Assembly (NCBI GenBank): GCA_039090855.1
Contig: CM077005.1
Span: 77,496,607 to 77,560,606, forward strand
DNA length: 64,000 bases
Direction of reading: 5' to 3'
Source of the DNA: Macrothele yani
Lineage: Eukaryota; Arthropoda; Arachnida; Araneae; Macrothelidae
Of this stretch, positions 45,389 through 55,262 are shown in pieces. The notes beneath the pieces are model-generated. The model did not search any database. It was not told the DNA's origin and worked only from the letters and a program-made list of their open reading frames with translations. The position numbers and the translations under genes were made by a program. How positions within the stretch are numbered: position 1 is the first letter of the stretch; every line of letters starts with the position of its first letter.

Positions 45389-46518
45389 TATATTTTTTTC
45401 ACGAACTGGACTGTGATTGCTTTCCCCCTTTCTATTCATACGGTATAAATATATATTTTTAAGTGAGCATGGAAGGCAGATGGAAAACTCGGTCAGGATT
45501 GATTCGTAATATAAATTTTGTTTCTTTTTAAAAGCTGGCTGCTCTGCAATGCTCAAAAGCTCCAGGTGCCACTAAATGCAACACGGGAGACGGCAGAGAG
45601 AGTATTTCGCAGGCTTTCAGCGAACATTCATTAAAAATAATAAAAAGAAAATGCCTAACTTCTAAAGTTTTTATCTGATTTTGACCAAATTTCATATGGG
45701 AGTTTATTATGATGTGTCTTGGTTTCTGTAAAATTTGCATTCGGTTATTTAAACAATTGTAGAAAAAAATTTCATAACAATTTCTCCCAGTACAACTTCT
45801 CTAACGCAGGCAGTTGAGCTATCCACCACTGGCAAGAAAGTGATTCATTGCCAAAGGGAAGAAGCTTTCATCCCCCCCCCCCCGCAACCTTGGGAACCTC
45901 ATTCCCCCACTATGACCCATCACCCATGGTGCATTCTTTGTTATCAAAAACTGATGCCCTCACCTTTTTCTTTTTTATAAACTTTTTTTAATCTTTTCTG
46001 CTAACAAAGCAGAATAGCAGAATGAAAAAGGTGATGGCTGGCTTCTGTACAACTCAAATTTTGTAACATTTCATGCGATTTTCACACAATTGGAGTAAAA
46101 TTTTTCAACAATGTGCGAGTTCCGTACAAGTTAAATTTTTTTCCATACAGTACAAGTTAATTGAAATTTCTTTTATGAAATCATTGTGAAATTTGCTGCT
46201 TATTTAAATGCAAATCAAATACAGTACATAACTTATCTGAGCAGCACCACCACTTCATAGGTGCGGCCCTTACGGCAACTTTTGCTTCCAAGATCACAAA
46301 ATGTCTCACCTGCAGACCTTACGCTGACATGGCTCTTAGTCTGAAAATTATCGTAACTTCGGAAGTGAGGATTTTAATAAAAAATAAACACGGGTGAAAT
46401 TTTAGAACTTTTTTCCCTTGAATTTTTGAAAATCAGAAGGTAGATAGAAAATTAGGAAAATCAGAAAACCAAGCTGAAATTCGGAATCTTCTGGAAAAAT
46501 CAGAAGAGTTGGCAAGTA
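45389..46518. other. Right subterminal part of the hAT composite; no gene seen
   Basis: Ends in the hAT terminal repeat. Contains a C-run at 45872-45883. No coding sense recognised. Confidence 0.5.
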
Positions 46519-47580
46519 TGGAACTGGAGTCAGACAAGGTTGTGTAATGTCACCATGGCTGCTTAATATGTTTATGGATGCATGCATGCGTGATGTAAAT
46601 ATGGACAATACTGGCTTATGTCTTGGTAATTTCCATGTGGGCAGAAGCTAATGACCCAGAAGCTGATGACACATTCCTGTTGGCAGAGAGCAAAAGTGAG
46701 TTGCAGACTATGTTGTCCCAGATGTTTAAACTGAGTATAAATAAGGGAAAAACCAAAGTAATGGTTTTTGAGTGAGAAACTGTTAGCATTGAATGCAATA
46801 TAAGTCTAAATGGCACAGTAGTTGACCAGGTGAATGAGTTTGTGCATTTAGAAAGCACGTTTGACAGAGAGAACACATTAGATGATGAAATTAGTAGGCG
46901 AGTGAACTCTTCATTGAAAGTTATAGCTACTTTAAGAGGATTTCACAGGAATGATCGATTCTCAAGAAAGTCCCGAATGGCATTGGCTGTGTATGAAAGT
47001 GTAATTGTTCCTACTCTGATGTACGACAGTGAAAACAGGGTGCTGCAGAAAAGACACAGTAGTCGTTTGTGTGCTGGAGAGATGTGTTACATATGGAGAG
47101 GGGGGGGTTGTGGCAAGACTCACTGTGATCAAATGAGGAATGAAGATGTATTGCAGTTGTGTAATGTGAGGCAAAATGTTGTCAGAAGATGGAGACTAAT
47201 ATTCTTAGGTGGTTCGGCCATGTTGAAAGAATGAGTGATGAGATGCTTACTAAGAAAAATTTTGCAGCCCAAGTGGCAAGAAAGAAAGGTAGAGGAAAGC
47301 CAAGAAAATCGTGGAAGGACCAGATTCAGGAATGTCCACATGTGAAAAAGATTATGAGCATGAAGTACAAAAGGTTTTGTGTGTGTCATGTGATGGATGT
47401 CAGTGAAGGTCAAGCTATATGCCAAGATTGCTGTAAATGGAGACATTTGACACATCAATAATAAGTAAAATCTAGGTCCAAAAGTTAAACAACAATCTGG
47501 CAGATATACTTTCTTTGAGGAGCTAACCTCTAAATCTCAGAGAACAGCTTAGTGATATGTATATATATGTATGAGTAAGC
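46519..47580 (+). mobile_element. LINE-A copy A2, 3' part
   Basis: Resumes at TGGAACTG with GVRQGCVMSPWLLN (46525, RT motif B), where the 5' part stopped at 31279. Runs through the RT C-terminus and 3' untranslated segment to (ATGT/ATAT)n at 47555-47575. Confidence 0.85.
46524..47458 (+). pseudogene. LINE-A A2 C-terminal RT, decayed
   Basis: MDACMRDVNMDNTGLCLGN (46575), then a degenerate motif C (EADDTFLLAESKSEL, first residue changed from Y) near 46660, a 134-residue frame (46830-47234) with VNSSLKVIATLRGFHRN, and the end frame WFGHVERMSDEMLTKKNF (47210). Frameshifts at about 46650 and 47190. Confidence 0.85.
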
Positions 47581-48080
47581 TCTGTGCATGAGGCTTCTCC
47601 AACAGCTTACAAGTGGTTTCTATGTCAAAAATCAACATCATCTACCCAACTTTTGCTGAAGCATTCAGCTTCACATGCTTCATAGTGATTTTGAGTAAAC
47701 TGTGTGCAATGGAACCACAGTTACATGTTTTTCATTTTTATATTGAATTCTGCCCTAGCTCCAATATTTTGCGGTACTTTCTATCACTTTTTCAATTCAG
47801 TTATGCACCCCGCGCGCTCCGTGGTAACAATGGCACACACAACTAGGGCCTCTGTGAATCTTAGACAGGTGCCAGCTAATTCTGTATGACGTTGGCGAAA
47901 AGACCCTAACTCACTGGGTTTTGTTCCAGAATACTTAGGTTGAGTATCCAACTGGAACTGTCAGCTGTGGGCTCATCCCCCACACTGATGTACTTACCTG
48001 ATTAAAAGACAAAAAGAAATATTAAAAATGACTCAAGTGTGGGATATGGTGGACCTACCACACTCACCACAGAATCGACC

Positions 48081-48126
48081 AGTCCAGGTCAATTCTGTGG
48101 TGAAAACCACAGAATCGACCTGGACT
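48081..48126. repeat. Local inverted duplication in the LINE-A A5 leader
   Basis: AGTCCAGGTCAATTCTGTGG and its near-exact reverse complement CCACAGAATCGACCTGGACT are separated by a few bases. Sister copies have only the second arm. Confidence 0.85.
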
Positions 48127-48140
48127 TTCTAAAATGACGT

Positions 48141-50131
48141 ATGAGAAAGAGATCTCGGCTGAGTGAGTGTAAGACTGGTGTATGGAATACTAGAGGTATA
48201 AATGGCAAGGTGAATGAGGTGATGGAACAGATGAATAAGTATAGATTTCATGTGCTGTGTGTAAGTGAAACCAAAAAGAAGGGAACTGGTATAGAAGAAG
48301 TGAATGGAATGGTGAGTGTGTGATCTGGAGTATTGGATGATGTGAGAGGACAGGCTGGTGTAGGTGTGATTTTAAATGAAAATATGAAGAAGGACTTGAT
48401 TCACTATAGTTGCATAAGTGAGAGAATTCTTTGGATTCATTTGGAAGTGAAACTTTAGAGAATAGTAATTGCTCCTTGTGACTCTGAACCTTCTGATAGG
48501 AAGGAAGATTTCTGGAATGAGCTAAAAGCAGTTTTGAGCCAGTTTGGTGATAAAGAGAAAGTTATAATAGCAGGGGATTTCAATGCTAGAGTAGGTGTGC
48601 AGAATGCAATTTCTGACAATGTTCTGGGTAAGTTTAATGATCCTTGTGTGAATGACAATGGTGAAAGATTAATTGAATTGTGTATTGAGAATGGTTTGTA
48701 TGTATCTAATACATTTTTCAACCATAGATTTAGAAAAAGCTTATGACCGAGTAATCCACACATATACTTTGGAAAATCGTACTCTTGGTCAAAAGAGTGT
48801 GATATATTTTGTTGTCTATGATCAGCGTCTGAAACAGTTCTTGACACTCGTGTAATGAGAGGTGCAGATGTCAGCTCTGATAATTACTTGGTAGTTTCAC
48901 GAGTGAAACTGAATGTTGGTTGGAGGAAAAGGAATAGGAAGAGGCCAAGGATGGAAAGATTAAAGGTTGAAAGGCTCCCTATGAGCATCAGTGTTATTCT
49001 GACGTACTCAGAGAACAACTGAAGGAACTGAAGTCTTGTGAGAGGGATGTAAAAAAGAAGTGGGAATGTTTTAAGAACTGTGTTGTCACTGATGCTGAAG
49101 AGGTCTGTGGCACCACAATAGTGGGTAACAATAGAAGTGATGCTTGGTGGAATACTGAGATTGAAGAGGCAGTAAAGAGAACGAAGGAAGCCTATATGGG
49201 GATGTTGCAAGGTAGAGTTTCTGTGGATGAATATAGCTGTAAGAAGTGTGAAGCCACTAAACTGGTTCGCCAGAATAAGGCAAAAGATAGGAAGGAGAAT
49301 GTGGAAAGGCATGAATTGGCTTTATGGAAAGATAGGAAGTATTTCTGGAAGTACATGAGACTCAGGATAAATAGGGGAAACACAGTGTTAAGTTGTGTGA
49401 AGAATATGGCTGGGGAAATGATATCGGAGCCCAATGAGTTAAGTGAAATGGGGTGAATACTTCTGTGAGTTATTAGATCAGGAAAGCAAAGGTGATTCTG
49501 AGGCAGTAGCAGATGATGTCACAGTGAAGGACGAAAGCACAGGAGGGATCTCAAGAGAAGAAGTGTGTAAAGCTCTAAAATCTCTTCAGAATGGTACGGC
49601 TCCAGGAGTTGATGATATAACTGCCGAGATGTTGAAATATGGTGGTGACTCTGTAATTGATTGGTCAACTGAAATTTGCCAGTTGTGTTGCTAGTTGGGA
49701 ATGGTCCCTCGGGATTGGAAGGATGCTATCATTGTTCCCTTATATAAGGGAAAAGGTGACCAGACTGACTGCAAGAACTATCGTGGAATTAGCATACTGG
49801 GTGTGCCAGGGAAAGTGTTTGGTAAGGTCGTTATTGAAAAAGGATGGGTCTTACATCAGAGAAAGTGTGGGATGTTCAGAGTGGCTTTATGCCTGGTAAA
49901 GGCTGCACTAACCAAATGTTTGCATTACACATGATGATTGAAAAGTATCTGGCTGTTGGTAAGAAAGTTTTTGCTGCTTTCATAGATTTAGCTTACGACC
50001 GAGTAAATAGGACACTTTTGTTGAGGTGTTACTGGGAATCTACTTAATAGTATAAAAGCCATGTATGCTGATAGTAGAGCCTGTGTACAAGTGAGTGGTG
50101 TTTTATCAAAATGGTTTTCTATTGGTGCAGG
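48141..50131 (+). pseudogene. LINE-A A5 endonuclease and N-terminal RT, decayed
   Basis: LSECKTGVWNTRGINGKVNE (48160), VSETKKKGTG, catalytic AGDFNARVG (48570), NGLYVSNTFF (48690), GSNDAWW-like SDAWWNTEIEEAVKRTKEAY (49135), REEVCKALKSLQNGTAPGVD (49555), VPLYKGKGDQTDCKNYRGIS (49735), and a motif A that has lost residues (AAFIDLAYDRVNRTLLL at 49975, without the Glu-Lys of IDLEKAYD). Stops at 48321, 48456 and 49693, among others. Confidence 0.85.
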
Positions 50132-51637
50132 ACGGGGATAGAAAAACATTCTGAAATCTGGTGGCCAGCTAAATTATTTTAGTGGCCAGACACTGGACCA
50201 GCGGGAGGGGGAGGCTGTATATATATTATCTAAGTCATGTATGTACACTTCTGTCCAAAAAAAAAGTTCTACTGTCAGGTTATCTCCCCTGGAAAAAAAA
50301 AAAAAAAGAAAAAACGGTACCCATTTTTTTTTTTTTTTTTCTGGAGCTCACAAATTCTTGAATTACCGTAATTTTCGTCCTTTATCCCCAGACTGGAATT
50401 CGCACAATTTTTTTTTATTTTTATCTTCGTATAATCTGCGCTGGCATATAATTTGCAGATTGTGACATTCAGAAAAAAAAATCGCCTTATAATCCACACA
50501 TCAGAAATGCTGATCCAAAAGCGGAATTTTCGACAGATAAGTCATTCACATAAAGACCCTGCAGTCCAGAGAAATTAAAAAAAAAAACGATCTTATTAAA
50601 TAAAGAAATTCATTTTCTAAAGGAAACTTTCTTTAATATATTTTTATCTTCGGACACAAAAGAAGCTTAGTGGTGGCATGGCATTCATAGCACAAAATGT
50701 AATCATGCTGATGCAGTAGTTCCAATTGCATTACACATTGCCCATGATGAAACACTGATACAGAACAATTCATAGAAATACTGTATATACACTCGCATGT
50801 AAGTCGAAAGTTTTTGGAAGAAATCCTGCTTTCAAAGTAGGGGAGTCGGCTTACACACAGGTACAAAAAAAAAAAAAAAAGTGCTGGACTTCTCCCGCGG
50901 AGTTTACCAACGGGTTTGTTTACATTTCAGACCGTGGCTTTTCGCGTGCCACTGCACACTAGTTTTCTCACCTTTTGAAAACTACCGCGTAGTGTGACCC
51001 GATCATATCCTTTGCTGTTACCCCACTTTAAGTGTAAATTCGGCAGTGTAACTGAAAATGTTTCCTTTTCGAAGATATCATAAATAGCAATGAAGGAAAC
51101 TATCAGCAGCAAAGACTTTAGTCAAAATGGCAAAGGGCAAATCAAAATACAGGCACTGGGCACACGAGATCCAGAACATGGAACTTTGAAATGAGGCATG
51201 CATGTGTAGGTAGGTTCATGCAGCAAGCGCTTTGCGTACAATTTTATCGGCCGATTGACAGAGAGGGCACAAGCACAGTCAGCGTTTTCTCTTTCCCAAC
51301 AATACAAAGATAAAATAACTCCCACTGTCCCTCGCTACAATTTCGCAGTCTGTCATTTTGACACCCCTTCCCTCTCCTCTCCGCACAAAGTCCTGAACTG
51401 AGCATATTTCCGAGGGAGTTTCTTTTATTATACCCTTTCTCCTGCACAATAACTACGAGGATTTTTTTTTTAATTAAATGGCCACAAAAACATTCTTTTT
51501 TTTTTTTTAGTCGGCGTTTATCCGCGGATTATACGACAAAAACTAATGTACATGTTTTTTAGTGATGTTTTCCGTGATAGCTCGGACAAATTTTTTAGTC
51601 GCCCTGGGTGACCAGGCGACCGTATTTTTCAAACCCT
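50132..51637. mobile_element. hAT-like non-autonomous insert in LINE-A A5
   Basis: It interrupts the LINE-A frame; GGTGCAGG (50124-50131) and GGTGTAGG (51638-51645) are the 8-bp duplication with one difference. The ends ACGGGGATAGAAAAA and (reverse complement) AGGGTTTGAAAAA are related, and both are followed by a CTGGTSRCCAG-type block. No transposase was recognised. The inside holds homopolymer-rich sequence, a pogo-type terminal fragment (50788-50868), and small shadow frames. Confidence 0.7.
50788..50868. mobile_element. Solo end of the pogo-like family
   Basis: CTGTATATACACTCGCATGT and about 60 further bases (including TTTCAAAGTAGGGGAGTCGG) correspond to the reverse-complemented right end of the element at 14854-16809 (CCGTATATACTCGCATATAG ... 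TTCAAAGTAAGGGGGTCGA). No transposase beside it. Confidence 0.65.
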
Positions 51638-52073
51638 GGTGTAGGAGTCAGGCAAGGTTGTGTAATGTCTCCATGTCTGTTTAATATATTTATGGATGCG
51701 TGCATGCTTGATGCCAAAATAGATAATACTGGTTTATGTCTTGGTGATATCTGTGTGTGCAGATTGCTGTATGCTGATGACACTGTTCTGTTGGCAAAGA
51801 GCAAAAGTGAGTTGGAGAGTATGTTGTCCCAGATGTACGAAGTTTGCATGAAATTCAAACTGAGTATAAATAAGGGAAAAACCAAAGTTATGGTTTTTGA
51901 GAGAGGAACTGGTAGCACTGAATGCAATGTAAGTGTAAATGGCAGAATGATTGACCAGGTGAGTGAGTTTGTGTATTTAGGAAGCATGTTTGACAGAGAG
52001 AACAAATTGGATGGTGAAATTAGTAGGCTAGTGAATTCTTCATTGAAAGTCATAGCTGCTCTGGGAGGTTTTC
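51638..52073 (+). mobile_element. LINE-A copy A5, 3' part, truncated
   Basis: Resumes with GVRQGCVMSPCLFN (51645), then LYADDTVLLAKSKSELESML (motif C, 51770) and VNSSLKVIAALGGFHF, ending at about 52073. The last ~450 bases of the family are missing. The RT frame is open over this stretch and runs past the break. Confidence 0.85.
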
Positions 52074-53851
52074 ATTTCATAACTCACACATATATGCACT
52101 ATTTAAAAAATTATAAATTTCTGGGACATAACTTAGAGGCTTCTCCATTTTGTGACACAGTAGAATGGAATCCTAGATGTATCATCAATGTACAACATTC
52201 CAATTTCAAATGGACACACCCAGGATCCACAGAAAAAATTTCTGTTAATCCATGTGTTGCACATTGAAGCACTGGTCTCAGATTCTTAGTTGTGAGGATT
52301 TCACTTAATCTAGAATCAGGATTTTTATAGACAGATAGAGCTGTCAAAAGAGAAGTTTGATTTTCTTAAGCTTTATGGCTTTTGCAACGCAATAAAAATA
52401 TATAATTAGTAAAACTTTTTTTTTCTTTCCGCACCAACTTGACTTTAAATAAATCATTGTTAAGGAAAATCTTGTGCTCCTTCAATGCATAAATTTTACC
52501 CTAGTATCAGGGCTAGATTAAGGCCTTTATGTGTTGTTTCAAGGCCATCCTCTACAAGAACATACAACTGAGGTTCTACTGTATTTAGGGCTTCTCTGAC
52601 AGATTACAGAAGTGGTTTCTATATTACCTTGTTATGAGACCACAACAGAGATTGCGATAACGCCTCTACACGCATATTTCATGCCTTAAAAATGCTGAAT
52701 ACGCTTTAAAATTTAGAAATGCATATTTTAACGCATTGTTTTTCCATATGAAATTTCCTTTTATAATCGTTGATTACACCGAGATTTTATCATAAAAATG
52801 ACAATTTTTTTTTATCAAGAAATTATATGTTAACTTTTATGTCACAGTTTAAGAAAAATCATGATTTGGTTCCCATTTCCGAGCTAGTCAGCTAGGGATC
52901 TGCTTTCAGGCAATCATCCTTCAGGGCAGAGTGAGACTGGAGAGCAGCTCAACCGATGGGCATGCGCATTACAGGGAAGGAGGATTGTTTTCCCGTTGGG
53001 GACGGAATTTCGTCTTTCAAAACTTTCGAAAACGGAAGTTAGATAAACTGCAGATTTAATCTGTAATCGTATTTTTTTTTATCTCATAATATTTCCTCTG
53101 CTCATTTTTATATTTTGTTTGATAACTGATTGTGTTTCAGCTTGAAAACGGAGGGAAAATTTCCGAAAACGGAAGTCAGACTGAGCAAAGATTTTTTTCA
53201 TAATAGTAATTTTTTTCCCCCGATGATTCCACTGTTCTGAATTATTGTTAAATGTTATTTTCCCTCTATAAATAGTTGCAAAGGGAGAAACTGGACATTC
53301 CTCATATCAGAAGAATGGTTGAATCAACCAAGCCTCAATTATGTGAACTGTAAACATCTTATACATATTATTCAAGAAGATATATATATTTCTTTTCAGA
53401 GCTGAAGGAAAACATGTTAAAAAATAATAAGTTAGTTGACCTTTGTAATACTAAACTTGCACATACATCGCAATGTCCAATGAAGGTTTATTTTATCTTT
53501 TGTGATTGAGATAGATTGAAGATTTCCTTCCTCCACAATAGAACTCTTTTTGAAGTTTGAGTGTGTATAATCTGAATCTGTGAAGCAACACACACACACA
53601 CACAAGTTTTGGTACAGTCTTTCAAAATCAAAACAAAAATGTTTGCAGCCACATGGATTAAAACAAGACAAGTAAATAAGATTTTGATAAATTATGATTT
53701 ACTTATTTTATATAAAAGAAATTCAATTACATGCTAATTCATGTTGACATATTTATATATAGATATAATTAGCTGTTTTTATATTAAATATTATTTAGCT
53801 AAAAATTTAATGCGATAATTGTTCGTTCTCTAAAATTACTCCTTTGGAAAG

Positions 53852-53887
53852 AAAAATACTCCTTCAAAAATGTGAAGGAGTATTTTT
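53852..53887. repeat. Perfect 15-bp-arm hairpin
   Basis: AAAAATACTCCTTCA (53852-53866) and its exact reverse complement (53873-53887) with a 6-base loop. The sequence outside continues imperfectly (ACTCCTTTGGAAAG / ACTCTTTTGAAAAA). May be a miRNA-like fold-back or MITE core. Confidence 0.85.
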
Positions 53888-54800
53888 ACTCTTTTGAAAA
53901 AATCCTAGCATGATCTCTGGACCACAGCATACTTTACTGAGTGCCTATTTATCTTCCAGATATACATGTGAGGCACTTTCTTGAGTGCTTCAAGGAATCT
54001 CAGTCCTTAATCTTTTTATGTTATGCATAAATGATCTACTCAGTCATCCAAAAATATGCACACTTAAAACTTGCTGATCACATTTAACTCTTCAGATTCA
54101 CTCATTGAGCTAGTGATCAAGAAAAGCGTGAGAGGAGTCTAAATAGTTTAATTTATTGCTGCAACCAGATCCTACTTTTGTTGAATAATACAAACACAGT
54201 GTTGTTTCTGATACAAAGATAAAGTACTCTATTATTATACCATATATTGTATTATAAAAGATTATGTGTCTTTAAAATCAGATCATGTCAAAGGGGTGTG
54301 GTCATGTTCAAAATATCCTTTACTTTTCAGAACATGTCAACATAACTACCTCTACAGCAATGGTAAGTCTTTGTGGCAATTTTCATAAAATAAGTACTTT
54401 GAAAAAATTCTACTTTTTTCAAGTAAACCTCTTTTAAAATACCCTTCCCTTATTTGAAGCTCCTGCAATATTGTTCATTTGAAGCAATTTGATAACAATT
54501 CAGATAAATTTTCACAGATATTTGTATTTCAAGATATATGGCAAATATGTGAGAGGCATTTCTACATATTTTTCGAGAAAAGAAACAAGATAACATATAA
54601 TCAAGTCATTGACTTTTTATTCAAAATTATCAATAACAACATGGATACTGTTGATATATTTTCCACGCTTGATATCAGTGCACTTTCTTGTTGTTCTCAG
54701 GCCCTGCATCATTAATTTATCAATGTGCCAATGCAAAACCAAGATCTGTTGCTATCCTGCTATCAGATTTCACCACTTGTTAGAATCTCTGAATAGCATG

Positions 54801-54845
54801 TTTGTTTGTTTGAATGTTTGTTTGTTTGTTTTTATTTATTTATTT
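54801..54845. repeat. (TTTG)n / (TTTA)n microsatellite
   Basis: Tetranucleotide tract with one interruption. Confidence 0.9.
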
Positions 54846-55082
54846 GAGGAATGAAAATGCTTTTAAAACTATTATCATGAAATTAGTGTCAACTGACTGC
54901 TATGTAATTTTAATTTACTGCTCTGCTCTTTTTATTACTATTATTATTTTATTTTTCACATTTTTACAGTTACCTCATCTCAAATTTGATTATGGAACAT
55001 GTTGAAGAGTGTAAATAAATACTAAAAAAAAACTATGTTTTGAAAAAAAAGAGAGTTTAAATATGAGGTTGAAAAAACTGAC

Positions 55083-55262
55083 CTTTGCCTTTTTCTACAA
55101 TGATTGGAGCACCCAATGCTCCAAGTTCCAGTACTTCTACTATGTCCTTGAGTGACACTCCAGTCCTATCACCTAAGGCCATGGCTTCAGAAAGCCCAGC
55201 AAGCATAGTACCGAGAATCATGTTGATGACAAGGTTCATTTTGCTGCCACTGCCAGCTTCCC
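55083..55262 (-). CDS. GLYR1: Internal exon of a GLYR1/NDF (NPAC) homologue
   Basis: On the minus strand a long pyrimidine tract and CCTAG acceptor (55263-55267) precede 180 open bases that end at AAAG followed by the donor GTCAGT (55077-55082). Both junctions are phase 1. The peptide starts GEAGSGSKMNLVINMILGTM, continues LAGLSEAMALGDRTGVSL and KDIVEVLELGALGAPII, and ends VEKGK. This is the C-terminal all-helical domain of the beta-hydroxyacid dehydrogenase family in its GLYR1 form (G-x-x-x-K-M-x-L-x-x-N-M...; SE-x-x-AL-x-x-x-TG). The last exon of the gene is at 289-363; the one between (about 40-45 residues) was not found. Its own neighbours at both sides are intronic. Confidence 0.85.

Larger units (their letters stand above)
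31280..46518 (-). mobile_element. Composite hAT transposon, ~15.2 kb with later insertions
   Basis: The left end CATACCTGCCAACTTCTCAG and the right end, reverse-complemented, (CCA)TACTTGCCAACTCTTCTGA, form terminal inverted repeats. The 8-mer TGGAACTG is at 31272-31279 and exactly again at 46519-46526, the duplication length of hAT elements. It sits inside LINE-A, whose sequence continues across the two flanks. Inside, both halves of a hAT transposase lie on the minus strand in the right order (N-terminal half at high coordinates). Taking out the recognised younger inserts (MITE, SINE, LINE-A A3/A4, satellite block, MULE fragment, Tc1) leaves roughly 4.7 kb, a normal autonomous hAT size. The end could also be set 2 bases further right to match CATAC/GTATG. 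Confidence 0.75.
47615..50131 (+). mobile_element. LINE-A copy A5, 5' part (split by a hAT-like element)
   Basis: Leader from about 47615 (similar to 28815-29100), endonuclease and RT up to motif A, broken at GGTGCAGG (50124-50131). The rest continues at 51638. It carries two small local rearrangements (48081-48126 and 48724-48752). Confidence 0.85.
52074..55082. other. Intron sequence without recognisable genes
   Basis: AT-rich; contains a (CA)n tract at 53587-53604, a 15-bp-arm hairpin (53852-53887) and (TTTG)n at 54801-54845. Nothing else recognised. Confidence 0.55.
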
